From: Candidatus Sodalis pierantonius str. SOPE
GTDB taxonomy: Bacteria; Pseudomonadota; Gammaproteobacteria; Enterobacterales; Enterobacteriaceae
Assembly: GCF_000517405.1 (NCBI RefSeq)
Contig: NZ_CP006568.1
Coordinates: 682,001-746,000, forward strand
Length of the DNA stretch: 64,000 nt
Direction: 5' to 3'
Positions 47,538 through 57,478 of this stretch are shown here, in pieces. The notes beneath the pieces were generated by a model that saw only the letters and a program-made list of their open reading frames with translations, was not told the DNA's origin and searched no databases. The number at the start of each line of letters is the position of its first letter. Position 1 is the stretch's first letter. Both the position numbers and the translations under genes were made by a program.

Positions 47538-48758
47538 ATGGACGAAAAGTCCCTCTATGCCCATATCCTTAACCTGTCCGCACTGTGGCAGGTACAATCC
47601 CTTTCTCTTGATGAAAAATCTGGATCAGTGACGGTAATTGTCGGCATTGCCGAGCACACACAACTGGCCTGCCCAACCTGCGGTAAATCCTGCTCCATAC
47701 ATGATCACCGGCGTCGTAAATGGCGTCACCTCGATACCTGTCAGTTCACCACGCTGGTTGAGGCTGATGTCCCCCGCGTTGACTTCCCCGAGCACGGTTG
47801 CCAGACACTGCCTGTTCCCTGGGCAGGGTCAGGCAGCCGCTACACCTTGTTGTTCGAAGCCTTTGTTCTTTCATGGCTGAAAGTCAGCACCGTGGATGCT
47901 GTCAGAAAGCAGCTCAAACTCAGTTGGAATGCCGTTGACGACATCATGATGCGCGCAGTCAAACGAGGCTTGGCCCGGATAAAACAACCCTTATCCGCCC
48001 GTCACCTCTGCGTGGATGAAGTCGGGTTCAAAAAAGGACACCAGTACGTCACCGTTATCTCTGACAGGCAGGGACGCGCTTTGCAACTGACCGACGACCG
48101 CGGTGTAGAAAGCCTTGCCAGTTATCTGCGCAGCCTGAGAGATCACCAGCTTGATGAGATAAAAACGCTGTCTATAGACATGAACATGGCCTATATCAGT
48201 GCAGCCCGCATCCATCTCCCCAATGCCGTCGATAAAATCGCTTTCGATCACTTCCATGTGGCAAAAATGTTGTGCGCCGTCGTTGATAAAACCCGTCAGG
48301 CTGAGATGAAACAGATCCCGTCGTCAGACAGGAAAGACGCCCACCGCTCACGCTATCTATGGTTTTACAGCAAACAAAATCGCCTCGGGTGCCGGGCAGA
48401 GAGGTTAGAAGTTGCCCGGCCGGTGTTACCCCAAACGAGCCAGTGCTGGGTAATGAAAGAGCTTGCTCGCGATCTGTGGCACCGCCGCTATGACAATCAT
48501 AGCCGTAAGCTGTGGCAGGAATGGATGGCGATGGCTAAAGACACCGGCATACCGCTCATGGCCAGCATTGCCCGCATGGTGGCAAAACGCCTTTACGGCA
48601 TTCTGAATGCAATGAAAAACCGGGTATCAAATGGGAATGCGGAGTCCCTGAACAGCAAAATACGGCTGCTCAGGATCAAGTCACGGGGCTTCAGGAACAA
48701 AGAACGTTTCAAGCTGGGCGTAATGTTCCACTATGGGAAACTAAATATGAATTTTTGA
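47538..48758 (+). CDS. ISL3-family transposase
   Basis: This 406-aa DDE transposase has an N-terminal zinc-binding segment (LACPTCGKSCSIHDHRRRKW), the HTH region, Asp in HLCVDEVGFKKGHQY and TLSIDMNMAYISA, and Glu in NGNAESLNSKIRLL. ATG 47538 is preferred (AGGAG nearby, MDEKSLYAHILNLS); an in-frame start 17 codons upstream lies almost in the terminal repeat. It is intact and potentially active. Confidence 0.93.
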   Translation: MDEKSLYAHILNLSALWQVQSLSLDEKSGSVTVIVGIAEHTQLACPTCGKSCSIHDHRRRKWRHLDTCQFTTLVEADVPRVDFPEHGCQTLPVPWAGSGSRYTLLFEAFVLSWLKVSTVDAVRKQLKLSWNAVDDIMMRAVKRGLARIKQPLSARHLCVDEVGFKKGHQYVTVISDRQGRALQLTDDRGVESLASYLRSLRDHQLDEIKTLSIDMNMAYISAARIHLPNAVDKIAFDHFHVAKMLCAVVDKTRQAEMKQIPSSDRKDAHRSRYLWFYSKQNRLGCRAERLEVARPVLPQTSQCWVMKELARDLWHRRYDNHSRKLWQEWMAMAKDTGIPLMASIARMVAKRLYGILNAMKNRVSNGNAESLNSKIRLLRIKSRGFRNKERFKLGVMFHYGKLNMNF

Positions 48759-48762
48759 GCAA

Positions 48763-49059
48763 TCATTTAAGGGAGTTATAAAATTTTTTTTGCTGGTGAT
48801 GTTGTATTCGCTCGTCATTCTCCTTTTCTTTTTCCTTTTGCCACATATTGCTGCATCCCGGATCGCTAGGGGTAAGACAATATGGAGTTTTATCAACTTG
48901 AGACTCACTTTTCTCCCAAGATAATTTTGGCGTTACCTCTGGTGACAGTGAATAGTCTTTCTTATCAGTGTCATACATCATATTTGGTGAGACCTATGCT
49001 GCAACACCATGAAGCAGTAAGATAAATGGGGCATATGCATATTTTTTTAAGCATGACAT
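48763..49059 (-). pseudogene. Passenger gene inside the ISL3 element: secreted-type small protein with amber stop
   Basis: From ATG 49059 (AAAGGAAT upstream) the frame gives a signal-peptide-like MSCLKKYAYAPFILLLHGVA, then Ala and TAG (48994-48996). It continues in the same frame VSPNMMYDTDKKDYSLSPEV through a polar region with two Cys (YCLTPSDPGCSNMW) to a Lys/Glu/Gln-rich end. Read through, the product is about 98 residues. An ATG pair at 48976-48981 could start the 72-residue rest. No homologue is recognised. It lies inside the terminal repeats, so it moves with the element. Confidence 0.55.
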
Positions 49060-50339
49060 GAACGTTATTCCTTTAAACGTAAATACGTTTGACATCCATA
49101 TAGAAGTCCAAGTTCCAGCCAAAAGAATAAGTAAAGTAAAAATGCAGAACTGTCGATTGAGCCACCACAACAGGGGAAGACCCAGATTGAAACAGACATT
49201 GGTAAGAATATGCATCGACTCGAACATGGCCTGGCCGATAACCGGCTCCATGACGTTTAACTGCAACTGCCCCGCTTCCGCCGCCATGGTGATGCAGGTA
49301 TCGTTGCCGATCACCTTGAAGCACACCTGATTTACCACCTCCGGCAGCACGGGGTTGACCTTGGCGGGCATGATAGATGATCCCGCCTGTAGTCGGGCAG
49401 ATTGATCTCATTCAAGCCAGCTCGCGGGCCAGAAGACAGCAACCGCAGGTCGTTGCATATCTTGGACAGTTTCACCGCCAGGCGTTTCAGCGCGCTGTGG
49501 ACCATGACATAGGCGCCGCAGTCGGAGGTGGCCTCAATTAAATCCTCGGCCGGGATGCAGGGCAGCCCGCTTATCTCCGCCAGCTTCTCCACCGCCAGCG
49601 TCTGGTACCCTTCAGGGGTGTTCAGGCGGGTACCGATAGCGGTCGCGCCGAGGTTCACCTCTAGCAGCAATTGCGCGGTGCGCAGCAGGTTTTTGTTCTC
49701 TTCCTTCAGCAGCACGTTAAAGGCGTGGAACTCCTGGCCGAGCGTCATTGGAACCGCGTCCTGCAACTGGGTTCTGCTCATCTTGAGAATGCCGTTGAAT
49801 TGCTGCGCTTTTTTCTCAAAACCCGCCCCCAGATAATCTATCGCTTCCACCAAGCGCTGGAGCGCGTGATAGACCGCCAGGAGGAAACCGATGGGGTAGG
49901 CGTCATTGGTGGACTGACATAAGTTGAGGTGATCGTTGGGATTAAGGAATTGGTATTCCCCTTTTTGGTGCCCCATCAGCTCCAGGCCGATATTCGCCAG
50001 CACTTCATTGGTATTCATATTAACGGAGGTGCCGGCGCCACCCTGAAATACATCCACCGGAAACTGATCCATGCAGCGGCCCCGGACCAGAACTTCATCA
50101 CAGGCGCGGGCGATGATATCGGCGATATCCCGCGGTAGCGTCTTAAGATCTTTATTGGCCAGTGCAGCGGCTTTTTTGACCATCACCATACCGCGTACCA
50201 GCTCGGGAATATCGCTGATACGCGTATTGCTGATGTAGAAATTTTCACTGGCGCGCAGGGTATGAATGCCATAATAGGCGTCGGCCGGCACTTCACGGGT
50301 GCCGAGCAGGTCTTCTTCTATACGGATGAGGGTTGACAT

Positions 50340-50691
50340 GCGTCTTCCTTGTAATTGTCGGTCTTTATCATTAATGTTAAAAGAAAATGGGTTAATATCT
50401 ACTCTATATAGTGTCTTAAACTGACGTTGGTTTTATTTTTGCCATTATATTCTGTCATTAAGACAAGACCATTAAGCCGATCACGCTTAGTTAATCGTTT
50501 TTACTTAACCAGTTAGCGCGGGAGGTGAAGGGCGCTTGCAGGCCACGACTCGGCGTATCGCTTGAAAATTGTCTTAAGGGATACCATTACATTAAGACAA
50601 GCCGGCAACAAGGCGCATTTTTTGCGGTGGCGAATTTTATCGCTTTGGGCGGATACTCTCGCGGCGGCAATCGATAACACAGGAGAATTCG
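50340..50691. promoter_or_regulatory. aspA-fxsA divergent control region with four TGTCTTAA octamers
   Basis: This 352-bp AT-rich spacer contains TGTCTTAA at 50412-50419 and 50570-50577 and its complement TTAAGACA at 50458-50465 and 50592-50599. The second pair is a perfect 9-bp inverted repeat (TTGTCTTAA, 14-bp gap, TTAAGACAA). The fxsA ribosome site (CAGGAG) is at 50679-50684. No gene is seen. Confidence 0.5.
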
Positions 50692-51147
50692 GTGCGTTGG
50701 ATCCCGTTATTAATCATTTTTATCATCACCTACATTGAGATTTCCTTTTTCATCCAGGTCGCCCATGTGCTTGGCGTACTGGCAACGTTGCTGCTGGTGA
50801 TCGCGACGTCATTTATCGGTGTATTGCTGGTACGGGCCCAGGGGCTGCGTTTTCTGGGGCAAATGCAGATCAAGCTGGCCCGCGGTGAGAGTCCCGCCGG
50901 CGAGATGATCAAAAGCGTCTCGCTGTTGCTCGCGGGATTTCTGCTGCTGCTGCCCGGCTTTTTCACTGATTTCCTCGGCCTGCTGCTGTTATTGCCGCCG
51001 ATACAGAATCTGTTGACGCTGCGCCTGCTGCCTTATTTGCGTTTTCAGCGCGGTCCCGGCGCCGGCGGTGAGACCTTTGAGGGCGAGTACCACCGTCATG
51101 ATCTTCCTCACGACAGATTAAACGACCGGCGTGACGATGAAAAATAG
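50692..51147 (+). CDS. fxsA: FxsA family membrane protein
   Basis: The 151-aa (E. coli 158) inner-membrane protein has N-terminal RWIPLLIIFIITYIEISFFI, further helices (GVLATLLLVIATSFIGVLLV and LLLLLPGFFTDFLGLLLLLP) and a charged cytoplasmic tail. In E. coli its overproduction relieves F-plasmid exclusion of phage T7. The GTG start with CAGGAG 7 bp upstream fits the family N-terminus. It lies between aspA and groS as in E. coli; yjeH is absent. Confidence 0.9.
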   Translation: MRWIPLLIIFIITYIEISFFIQVAHVLGVLATLLLVIATSFIGVLLVRAQGLRFLGQMQIKLARGESPAGEMIKSVSLLLAGFLLLLPGFFTDFLGLLLLLPPIQNLLTLRLLPYLRFQRGPGAGGETFEGEYHRHDLPHDRLNDRRDDEK

Positions 51148-51251
51148 GTAAAAAAAGAGGGTGGGGTGATAACATGTAACATGTTGATTAAAATAATGTT
51201 AAATTTTTTATGGCTAAAATTCCATCGCTTAAGTGAAAAAATTTTTTTTCC

Positions 51252-51284
51252 CCCCTTGAAGTTTCTCTGAACGCCCCCATCTTA
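51252..51284 (+). promoter_or_regulatory. Heat-shock (sigma-32) promoter of groSL
   Basis: A -35 element CCCCTTGAA (51252-51260) and a -10 element CCCCAT followed by CTTA (51275-51284) are separated by 14 bp. This is the consensus arrangement of sigma-32 promoters and closely resembles the E. coli groE promoter. It lies 84 bp upstream of the groS ATG. Confidence 0.88.
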
Positions 51285-51367
51285 TTCACCACGAGGCCGG
51301 GCATGGCATCGTGCCGAGTATTCATCCCAAAAAAACTGATACGGACTTTCTCAAAGGAGAGCTATCA

Positions 51368-51661
51368 ATGAAAATTCGTCCATTACATGATCGCGTTATC
51401 GTCAAGCGTAAAGAAGTTGAAGCCAAGTCTGCGGGCGGCATCGTGCTGACCGGTTCCGCAGCGGGCAAGTCCACTCGCGGTGAAGTACTGGCTGTGGGCC
51501 ACGGCCGTATTCTGGAAAACGGCGAAGTGAAAGCGCTGGACGTGAAAGTTGGCGACATCGTGATTTTCAATGACGGATATGGAGTGAAGGCTGAGAAAAT
51601 CGACAACGATGAAGTGCTGATTATGTCCGAAAGCGACATTCTGGCTATCGTTGAGCAGTAA
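51368..51661 (+). CDS. groS: Co-chaperonin GroES
   Basis: The 97 aa equal E. coli GroES. The protein begins KIRPLHDRVIVKRKEVEAKS, has the mobile loop SAGGIVLTGSAAGKSTRG that binds GroEL, and ends SESDILAIVEQ. The heptameric lid of the GroEL folding chamber is expected to be highly expressed in insect endosymbionts. AAAGGAGA precedes the ATG, and groL follows 45 bp on. Confidence 0.97.
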   Translation: MKIRPLHDRVIVKRKEVEAKSAGGIVLTGSAAGKSTRGEVLAVGHGRILENGEVKALDVKVGDIVIFNDGYGVKAEKIDNDEVLIMSESDILAIVEQ

Positions 51662-51706
51662 TCCGCGAGTAATCATCTGAACTGAACGAATTTAAGGGAA
51701 ATCGAA

Positions 51707-53353
<1,647 letters not shown>

Positions 53354-53379
53354 TCCTCCCGTATCGCTAATGGCGTTGA

Positions 53380-53411
53380 AACCCCCGGCAAGCCGGGGGT
53401 TTTTGTTTTTT
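53380..53411 (+). terminator. Intrinsic terminator of groSL
   Basis: AACCCCCGGC and GCCGGGGGTT form a 10-bp stem with a 2-nt gap (so about 9 bp with a 4-nt loop), followed by TTTTGTTTTTTT. It lies 27 bp after the groL stop. Confidence 0.93.
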
Positions 53412-53554
53412 TGGTAAAAAATTATCAACCAAGCGGGATTTAGGGTATAAATTCAGGGCGTCCACAGGACGGGCCGCCGGATAAAACGCGCCAGCGGGGA
53501 GCGTGGCGCGCACAGCAAATTTGCCATACCCTTCAGGAATTCATTAGGAAAAAG

Positions 53555-53911
53555 ATGCGGACCAAATTCTTAATGATGTTTTGTGCCGGCAGTCTGTTGG
53601 TAGCGGGATGCAGCAGTACGCATGATTTAACGGCAGCCGGCCAATCGGTGCGTTTCACCGATACCCAGCCCGGTAGCGAGTGCCGCCTTTTGGGCGAGCT
53701 TACCGGTACTCAGAGTAACTGGTTTTCCGGCCAGAACGGCGAAAACAGCGCCATGCGTGGGGCCGCGAATGATTTGAAGAACCGCGCGGCCACAATGGGC
53801 GGCAACGTTATCTACGGCGCCACCAGCCCGGTCAGTAAAAAAGAAACCTACCTGGCGAGCTTTGTGCCGCTGGACAGCAAGATTCAGGGCCAGGTGTATA
53901 ACTGCCAGTAA
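53555..53911 (+). CDS. yjeI: DUF4156 lipoprotein YjeI
   Basis: The 118-aa (E. coli 117) predicted lipoprotein has signal peptide RTKFLMMFCAGSLLVAG with lipobox LVAGC (Cys at about residue 19). It is followed by the DUF4156 core: GSECRLLGELTGTQSNWFSG, SAMRGAANDLKNRAATMGGN and QGQVYNC. The function is unknown. Its position between groSL and epmB is as in E. coli. Confidence 0.9.
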   Translation: MRTKFLMMFCAGSLLVAGCSSTHDLTAAGQSVRFTDTQPGSECRLLGELTGTQSNWFSGQNGENSAMRGAANDLKNRAATMGGNVIYGATSPVSKKETYLASFVPLDSKIQGQVYNCQ

Positions 53912-54166
53912 AGCCCGGAGCTGCTGATATGCCCGGTGGCCACGGTAGAGACCGTTTACCGCCTGTTGTGCACCGCCGGCAGGCATCGGGCCATGACGCG
54001 CCCTCTCCGGGAAGCCTAGGGTAATGGCGCGCCGCTCGACCTAGGCTGGCTGGGCCGCGACCCGGCAATCCCGCACGCACCGGCGCCAGTCTCCGGGCAG
54101 CCACTAACGCCAGGCTGGGGGCCATTCTTCCCACTCTGGCGCGTAGCCGCTGGGCAGCCAATGCCG

Positions 54167-55195
54167 TCAGCGTTGCCGCAGTCCCAGATCCAGCGGTGTC
54201 TTGCTGCGCTCGCCGCCGATTTCCCGCGCTAGCCGTGGCACCAGATAGCCTGATACTTTCTCCAGCAGTTGCCGCATAATCTCTCGTGCTTGGGTATCCT
54301 GCACCATAAAATGCGCAGCCCCCTGTACCCTATCCAGCACATGCAGGTAATAGGGCAAAATGCCGGCGGCGAAAAGCGTTTCACTGAGCGCGGCCAGCGT
54401 AGCCGCGTTGTCATTGACGCCGCGCAGCAGTACGCTTTGGTTGAGTAATGTCACCCGCGCATTGCGCAACCGTGTCATACTGTCGCACACGGCGGCATCG
54501 ATTTCGCGGTCGTGGTTGATGTGGGTCACTAGCACCACCTTCAGCCGGCAGCCGGCCAGGCGCTGGCAAAGACGCGCAGTAATACGTGCCGGGATGACGA
54601 CCGGCAGCCTGCTGTGAATGCGTAGGGTGGTCAGGTGGGGGATTTCTTCCAACAAACAAATCAGCTCATCCAGCTCATGATCTTTAGCCATTAACGGGTC
54701 GCCACCGGAAAGAATGATCTCATTCAGTTCAGGATGTTGCCGGATATAGGCCACGGCGCGCAGCCAATTCGTTTTGTTGCCCTGATTTTTCTGATAGGGA
54801 AAATGGCGCCGAAAACAGTAGCGGCAATTGACCGCGCAGCCGCCTTTCACCAGCATCAGCGCGCGGTTTTGGTATTTATGCAGCAGGCCGGGCACCACGC
54901 TGTGCTGCTCGTCCAGCGGATCGGTGCTGAATCCCGGCGCTCGATCGAATTCCTCACGTGCCGTAATCACCTGGCGCAAGAGCGGATCGTTCGGGTCGCC
55001 CGGCAGCATGCGCGCCGCAAAAGCTCGGGGAACGCGAAACGGGAACAGGCGCCGCGCCTCGGCGCCCTCGCGCAGGTCAGGGTGTTGCTCGAGCCCAAGG
55101 TGCTCTAGGAGTTGCACGGGGTCGGTGATGACATCGGCAAGTTGATGTAACCATTGTTCTCTAGCGGGCGTATTTCGGGTTATAATATGTGCCAT
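54167..55195 (-). CDS. epmB: EF-P (R)-beta-lysylation 2,3-aminomutase EpmB
   Basis: This 342-aa radical-SAM/PLP enzyme (E. coli 342) converts (S)-alpha-lysine to (R)-beta-lysine for modification of EF-P. The radical SAM motif is visible as CAVNCRYCFRRHFPY, the GGDPL motif in IILSGGDPLMAKDHELD, and a PLP-binding lysine region lies near the C-terminus. It is divergent from efp, its substrate gene, with start codons about 40 bp apart. It is intact, unlike several neighbours. Confidence 0.94.
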   Translation of the reverse strand: MAHIITRNTPAREQWLHQLADVITDPVQLLEHLGLEQHPDLREGAEARRLFPFRVPRAFAARMLPGDPNDPLLRQVITAREEFDRAPGFSTDPLDEQHSVVPGLLHKYQNRALMLVKGGCAVNCRYCFRRHFPYQKNQGNKTNWLRAVAYIRQHPELNEIILSGGDPLMAKDHELDELICLLEEIPHLTTLRIHSRLPVVIPARITARLCQRLAGCRLKVVLVTHINHDREIDAAVCDSMTRLRNARVTLLNQSVLLRGVNDNAATLAALSETLFAAGILPYYLHVLDRVQGAAHFMVQDTQAREIMRQLLEKVSGYLVPRLAREIGGERSKTPLDLGLRQR

Positions 55196-55236
55196 TTTTT
55201 GGCTTAATGACCAAGTTTATATTTAAGAGGACCACC

Positions 55237-55806
55237 ATGGCGTCTTATAGTAGTACCAATGAATTCCGTTCCGGTCTTAAAATCATGCTTGATGGCGAGC
55301 CGTGCGCGATCATTGAGAATGAATTCGTGAAGCCCGGCAAAGGCCAGGCGTTCAACCGGGTCCGTCTGCGCAAGCTGGTTTCCGGCAAAGTGCTGGAAAA
55401 AACCTTCAAATCCGGTGACTCGGTGGAAGCCGCCGATGTGATGGATATCAACCTGACTTACCTGTACAACGACGGTGAGTTTTGGCATTTCATGAATAAT
55501 GAAAACTTTGAACAGCTGGCCGCCGATGCCAAAGCCGTCGGCGACAATGCCAAATGGCTGGTCGAACAGGCCGAATGCGTGCTGACATTGTGGAACGGCC
55601 AGCCGATTGCCGTGACGCCGCCTAACTTCGTGGAGCTGGAAATCACCGAAACCGATCCGGGCCTCAAAGGCGATACCGCCGGCACCGGCGGCAAACCCGC
55701 CATGTTGACCACCGGCGCGGTGGTGAAAGTACCGCTGTTCGTTCAGATTGGTGAAGTGATCAAAGTCGATACGCGCTCCGGCGAGTATGTCTCCCGGGTT
55801 AAATAA
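55237..55806 (+). CDS. efp: Translation elongation factor P
   Basis: The 189-aa (E. coli 188) three-beta-barrel protein rescues ribosomes stalled at polyproline. The modified lysine is at residue 35 in FVKPGKGQAFNR (E. coli Lys34). The C-terminus FVQIGEVIKVDTRSGEYVSR is conserved. ATG 55237 after AAGAGG is chosen; an upstream in-frame start would add an unrelated leader. Keeping both epmB and efp suggests that modified EF-P is still needed. Confidence 0.96.
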   Translation: MASYSSTNEFRSGLKIMLDGEPCAIIENEFVKPGKGQAFNRVRLRKLVSGKVLEKTFKSGDSVEAADVMDINLTYLYNDGEFWHFMNNENFEQLAADAKAVGDNAKWLVEQAECVLTLWNGQPIAVTPPNFVELEITETDPGLKGDTAGTGGKPAMLTTGAVVKVPLFVQIGEVIKVDTRSGEYVSRVK

Positions 55807-55885
55807 CGCGTTACGGGAAACGCCGTCCCAGAGGCGGCGGTAGCTGACTTTGGCATTCGTGGATTTTTGGAACCTGGTTGGCAAA

Positions 55886-55922
55886 ATGACCAAGCTATTG
55901 TTGCTCGTCGTTCTGGCATTAA
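55886..55922 (+). pseudogene. Possible entericidin-type lipoprotein start, cut by IS256
   Basis: ATG 55886 gives TKLLLLVVLA before the IS256 end at 55923. A small lipoprotein signal sequence at this place matches the ecnA/ecnB position after efp in E. coli. Only 12 codons survive, so the identity rests on synteny. Confidence 0.4.
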
Positions 55923-56164
55923 GAGCCTGTTTAGAAATTTGTGTATTTGCCTGATTTGATATGTTCAATCCAACATCAAAAACAGGTTAATTTATGGACG
56001 AAAAACAGTTGCAGGCTCTGGCTAACGAACTGGCCAAAAATCTCAAAACCCCTGAAGATCTCAGTCACTTCGATCGGCTGCTGAAAAAAATCAGCGTCGA
56101 AGCAGCTCTCAATGCCGAAATGACCCATCACCTCGGCTACGATAAAAATCAGCCTAAACCGGGG
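55923..56164 (+). mobile_element. IS256-family element, 5' fragment (copy E1)
   Basis: The normal transposase-side end (GAGCCTGTTTAGAAATTTGTG) and the first 57 codons from ATG 55994 (DEKQLQALANELAKNLKTPE) are present, then the sequence breaks at AAACCGGGG, where copy E2 begins in the opposite orientation. No matching 3' part of this copy follows E2. Confidence 0.92.
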
Positions 56165-57406
56165 GAGCCCGTACCGGATTCTGTGTAAATGCCTTTTCTC
56201 AGAGTGATCGTCCAGGCGGTCACCGAACTCGATAATAAAGCGGCTCATTGCCATGCGCCAGTCCCTCAAAGGCATTGTCCATTTCTGTGAGGCCGCCTGT
56301 ATCGCCAGCCACACCACCTTTTTCACTGCGTCGTCGGTCGGGAACACCTTGCGCTTTTTGATGGCATGCCGGATCACGCTGTTTAACGACTCGATGGCGT
56401 TGGTCGTGTAGATCACCTTGCGGATGTCCGTTGGGTAGGCAAAGAACGTGGCCAGATTGGCCCAGTTTGCCTGCCAGCTTCGACTTATTTGCGGGTAGCG
56501 GATGTCCCAGGCACTGGAGAACGCTTCCAGCGCCTGCAAGCCGGCTTCTTCCGTAGGGGCCTGATAGATAGTTTTCAGGTCGCGGGTGACGGCCTTGTAG
56601 TCCTTCCAGGAGACGAACCGCAGGCTGTTGCGCACCATATGCACGATACACAGCTGGAGCCGCGCCTCCGGATACACCGCGTTAATAGCGTCAGGGAAAC
56701 CTTTCAGCCCGTCTACGCAGGCGATAAGGATATCGTTCAGGCCGCGGTTTTTCAGCTCTGTCAGCACGTTCAGCCAGAACTTTGCGCCTTCATTTTCGGC
56801 CAGCCACATACCTAGCAACTCTTTCTGGCCTTCGATGTTGATGCCCAGCGCCAGGAACACAGATTTGTTGATGATGCGGCTGTCCTGCCGGACTTTTAGA
56901 ACGATACAGTCAAGATAAACAATGGGATAAACTGCATCCAGAGGCCGGTTTTGCCATTCGACAATCTGCTCCATGACCGCATCGGTGACCTTTGAGACCA
57001 GCGCCGGCGAGACATCGGCGTCATACAGCTCTTTGAACGCGGCGGCGATCTCGCGGGTGGTCATCCCTTTGGCGTACAACGATAGAATCTGGTTATCCAT
57101 CCCGGTAATCCGGGTCTGGTTCTTCTTCACCAGTTGCGGTTCAAAGGAACCGTCACGATCGCGCGGAGTACGCAGCGCCAGCGGGCCATCGCCAGTGGTA
57201 ACGGTTTTTGTGGAATAGCCGTTGCGGGCGTTGGTCCCCGGTTTAGGCTGATTTTTATCGTAGCCGAGGTGATGGGTCATTTCGGCATTGAGAGCTGCTT
57301 CGATGCTGATTTTTTTCAGCAGCCGATCGAAGTGACTGAGATCTTCAGGGGTTTTGAGATTTTTGGCCAGTTCGTTAGCCAGAGCCTGCAACTGTTTTTC
57401 GTCCAT
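55976..57406 (-). CDS. IS256-family transposase with read-through fusion tail (copy E2)
   Basis: The catalytic protein is intact up to FIIEFGDRLDDH. One deleted A (TCAGAGTGATCG for TCAGAAGTGACCG near 56202) removes the normal stop, so the frame runs on through the IS end and antisense through fragment E1, giving 476 aa instead of 402. The extra roughly 78 residues (SEKRHLHRIRYGLPRFRLIF and on) are antisense translation of the 5' transposase end. All three catalytic acidic residues are present; the effect of the tail is unknown. Confidence 0.85.
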   Translation of the reverse strand: MDEKQLQALANELAKNLKTPEDLSHFDRLLKKISIEAALNAEMTHHLGYDKNQPKPGTNARNGYSTKTVTTGDGPLALRTPRDRDGSFEPQLVKKNQTRITGMDNQILSLYAKGMTTREIAAAFKELYDADVSPALVSKVTDAVMEQIVEWQNRPLDAVYPIVYLDCIVLKVRQDSRIINKSVFLALGINIEGQKELLGMWLAENEGAKFWLNVLTELKNRGLNDILIACVDGLKGFPDAINAVYPEARLQLCIVHMVRNSLRFVSWKDYKAVTRDLKTIYQAPTEEAGLQALEAFSSAWDIRYPQISRSWQANWANLATFFAYPTDIRKVIYTTNAIESLNSVIRHAIKKRKVFPTDDAVKKVVWLAIQAASQKWTMPLRDWRMAMSRFIIEFGDRLDDHSEKRHLHRIRYGLPRFRLIFIVAEVMGHFGIESCFDADFFQQPIEVTEIFRGFEIFGQFVSQSLQLFFVHKLTCF

Positions 57407-57478
57407 AAATTAACCTGTTTTTGATGTTGGATTGAACATATCAAAATCAGGCAAATACACAAATTTCTAAACAGGCTC
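56165..57478 (-). mobile_element. IS256-family element, copy E2
   Basis: This 1314-bp element has left end GAGCCCGTACCGGATTCTGTG (the same variant as copy A; other copies have GACCCTGTACACG) and right end the complement of GAGCCTGTTTAGAAATTTGTG. The flanks AACCGGGG and GCCTACCA differ. It abuts E1 on the left and a truncated SopB-like gene on the right. Confidence 0.92.

Larger units (their letters stand above)
47472..49183 (+). mobile_element. ISL3-family element inserted in aspA
   Basis: This 1712-bp element has inverted repeats GGGTCTTCCCCTGTTGTGGT at both ends (left 47472, right complement ending 49183) and a perfect 8-bp target duplication AGATTGAA. It carries a transposase and, on the opposite strand near the right end, a probable passenger gene. 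It is the only element in the window with an exact duplication, so it is probably a young, unrearranged insertion. Confidence 0.95.
47184..50339 (-). pseudogene. aspA: Aspartate ammonia-lyase AspA, split by an ISL3-family element and frameshifted
   Basis: Three blocks rebuild AspA (478 aa in E. coli): 50339-about 49390 (STLIRIEEDLLGTREVPADA to GLNEINLP), about 49380-49184 in a second frame (MPAKVNPVLPEVVNQVCFKV, the substrate-loop region with its catalytic-serine GSSIMPAKVNP motif damaged at the shift), and 47471-47184 (CIGGITANQAICEQYVFNSI to the C-terminus). A one-base indel near 49385 and the IS insertion both inactivate it. AspA deaminates aspartate to fumarate and ammonia. Confidence 0.93.
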
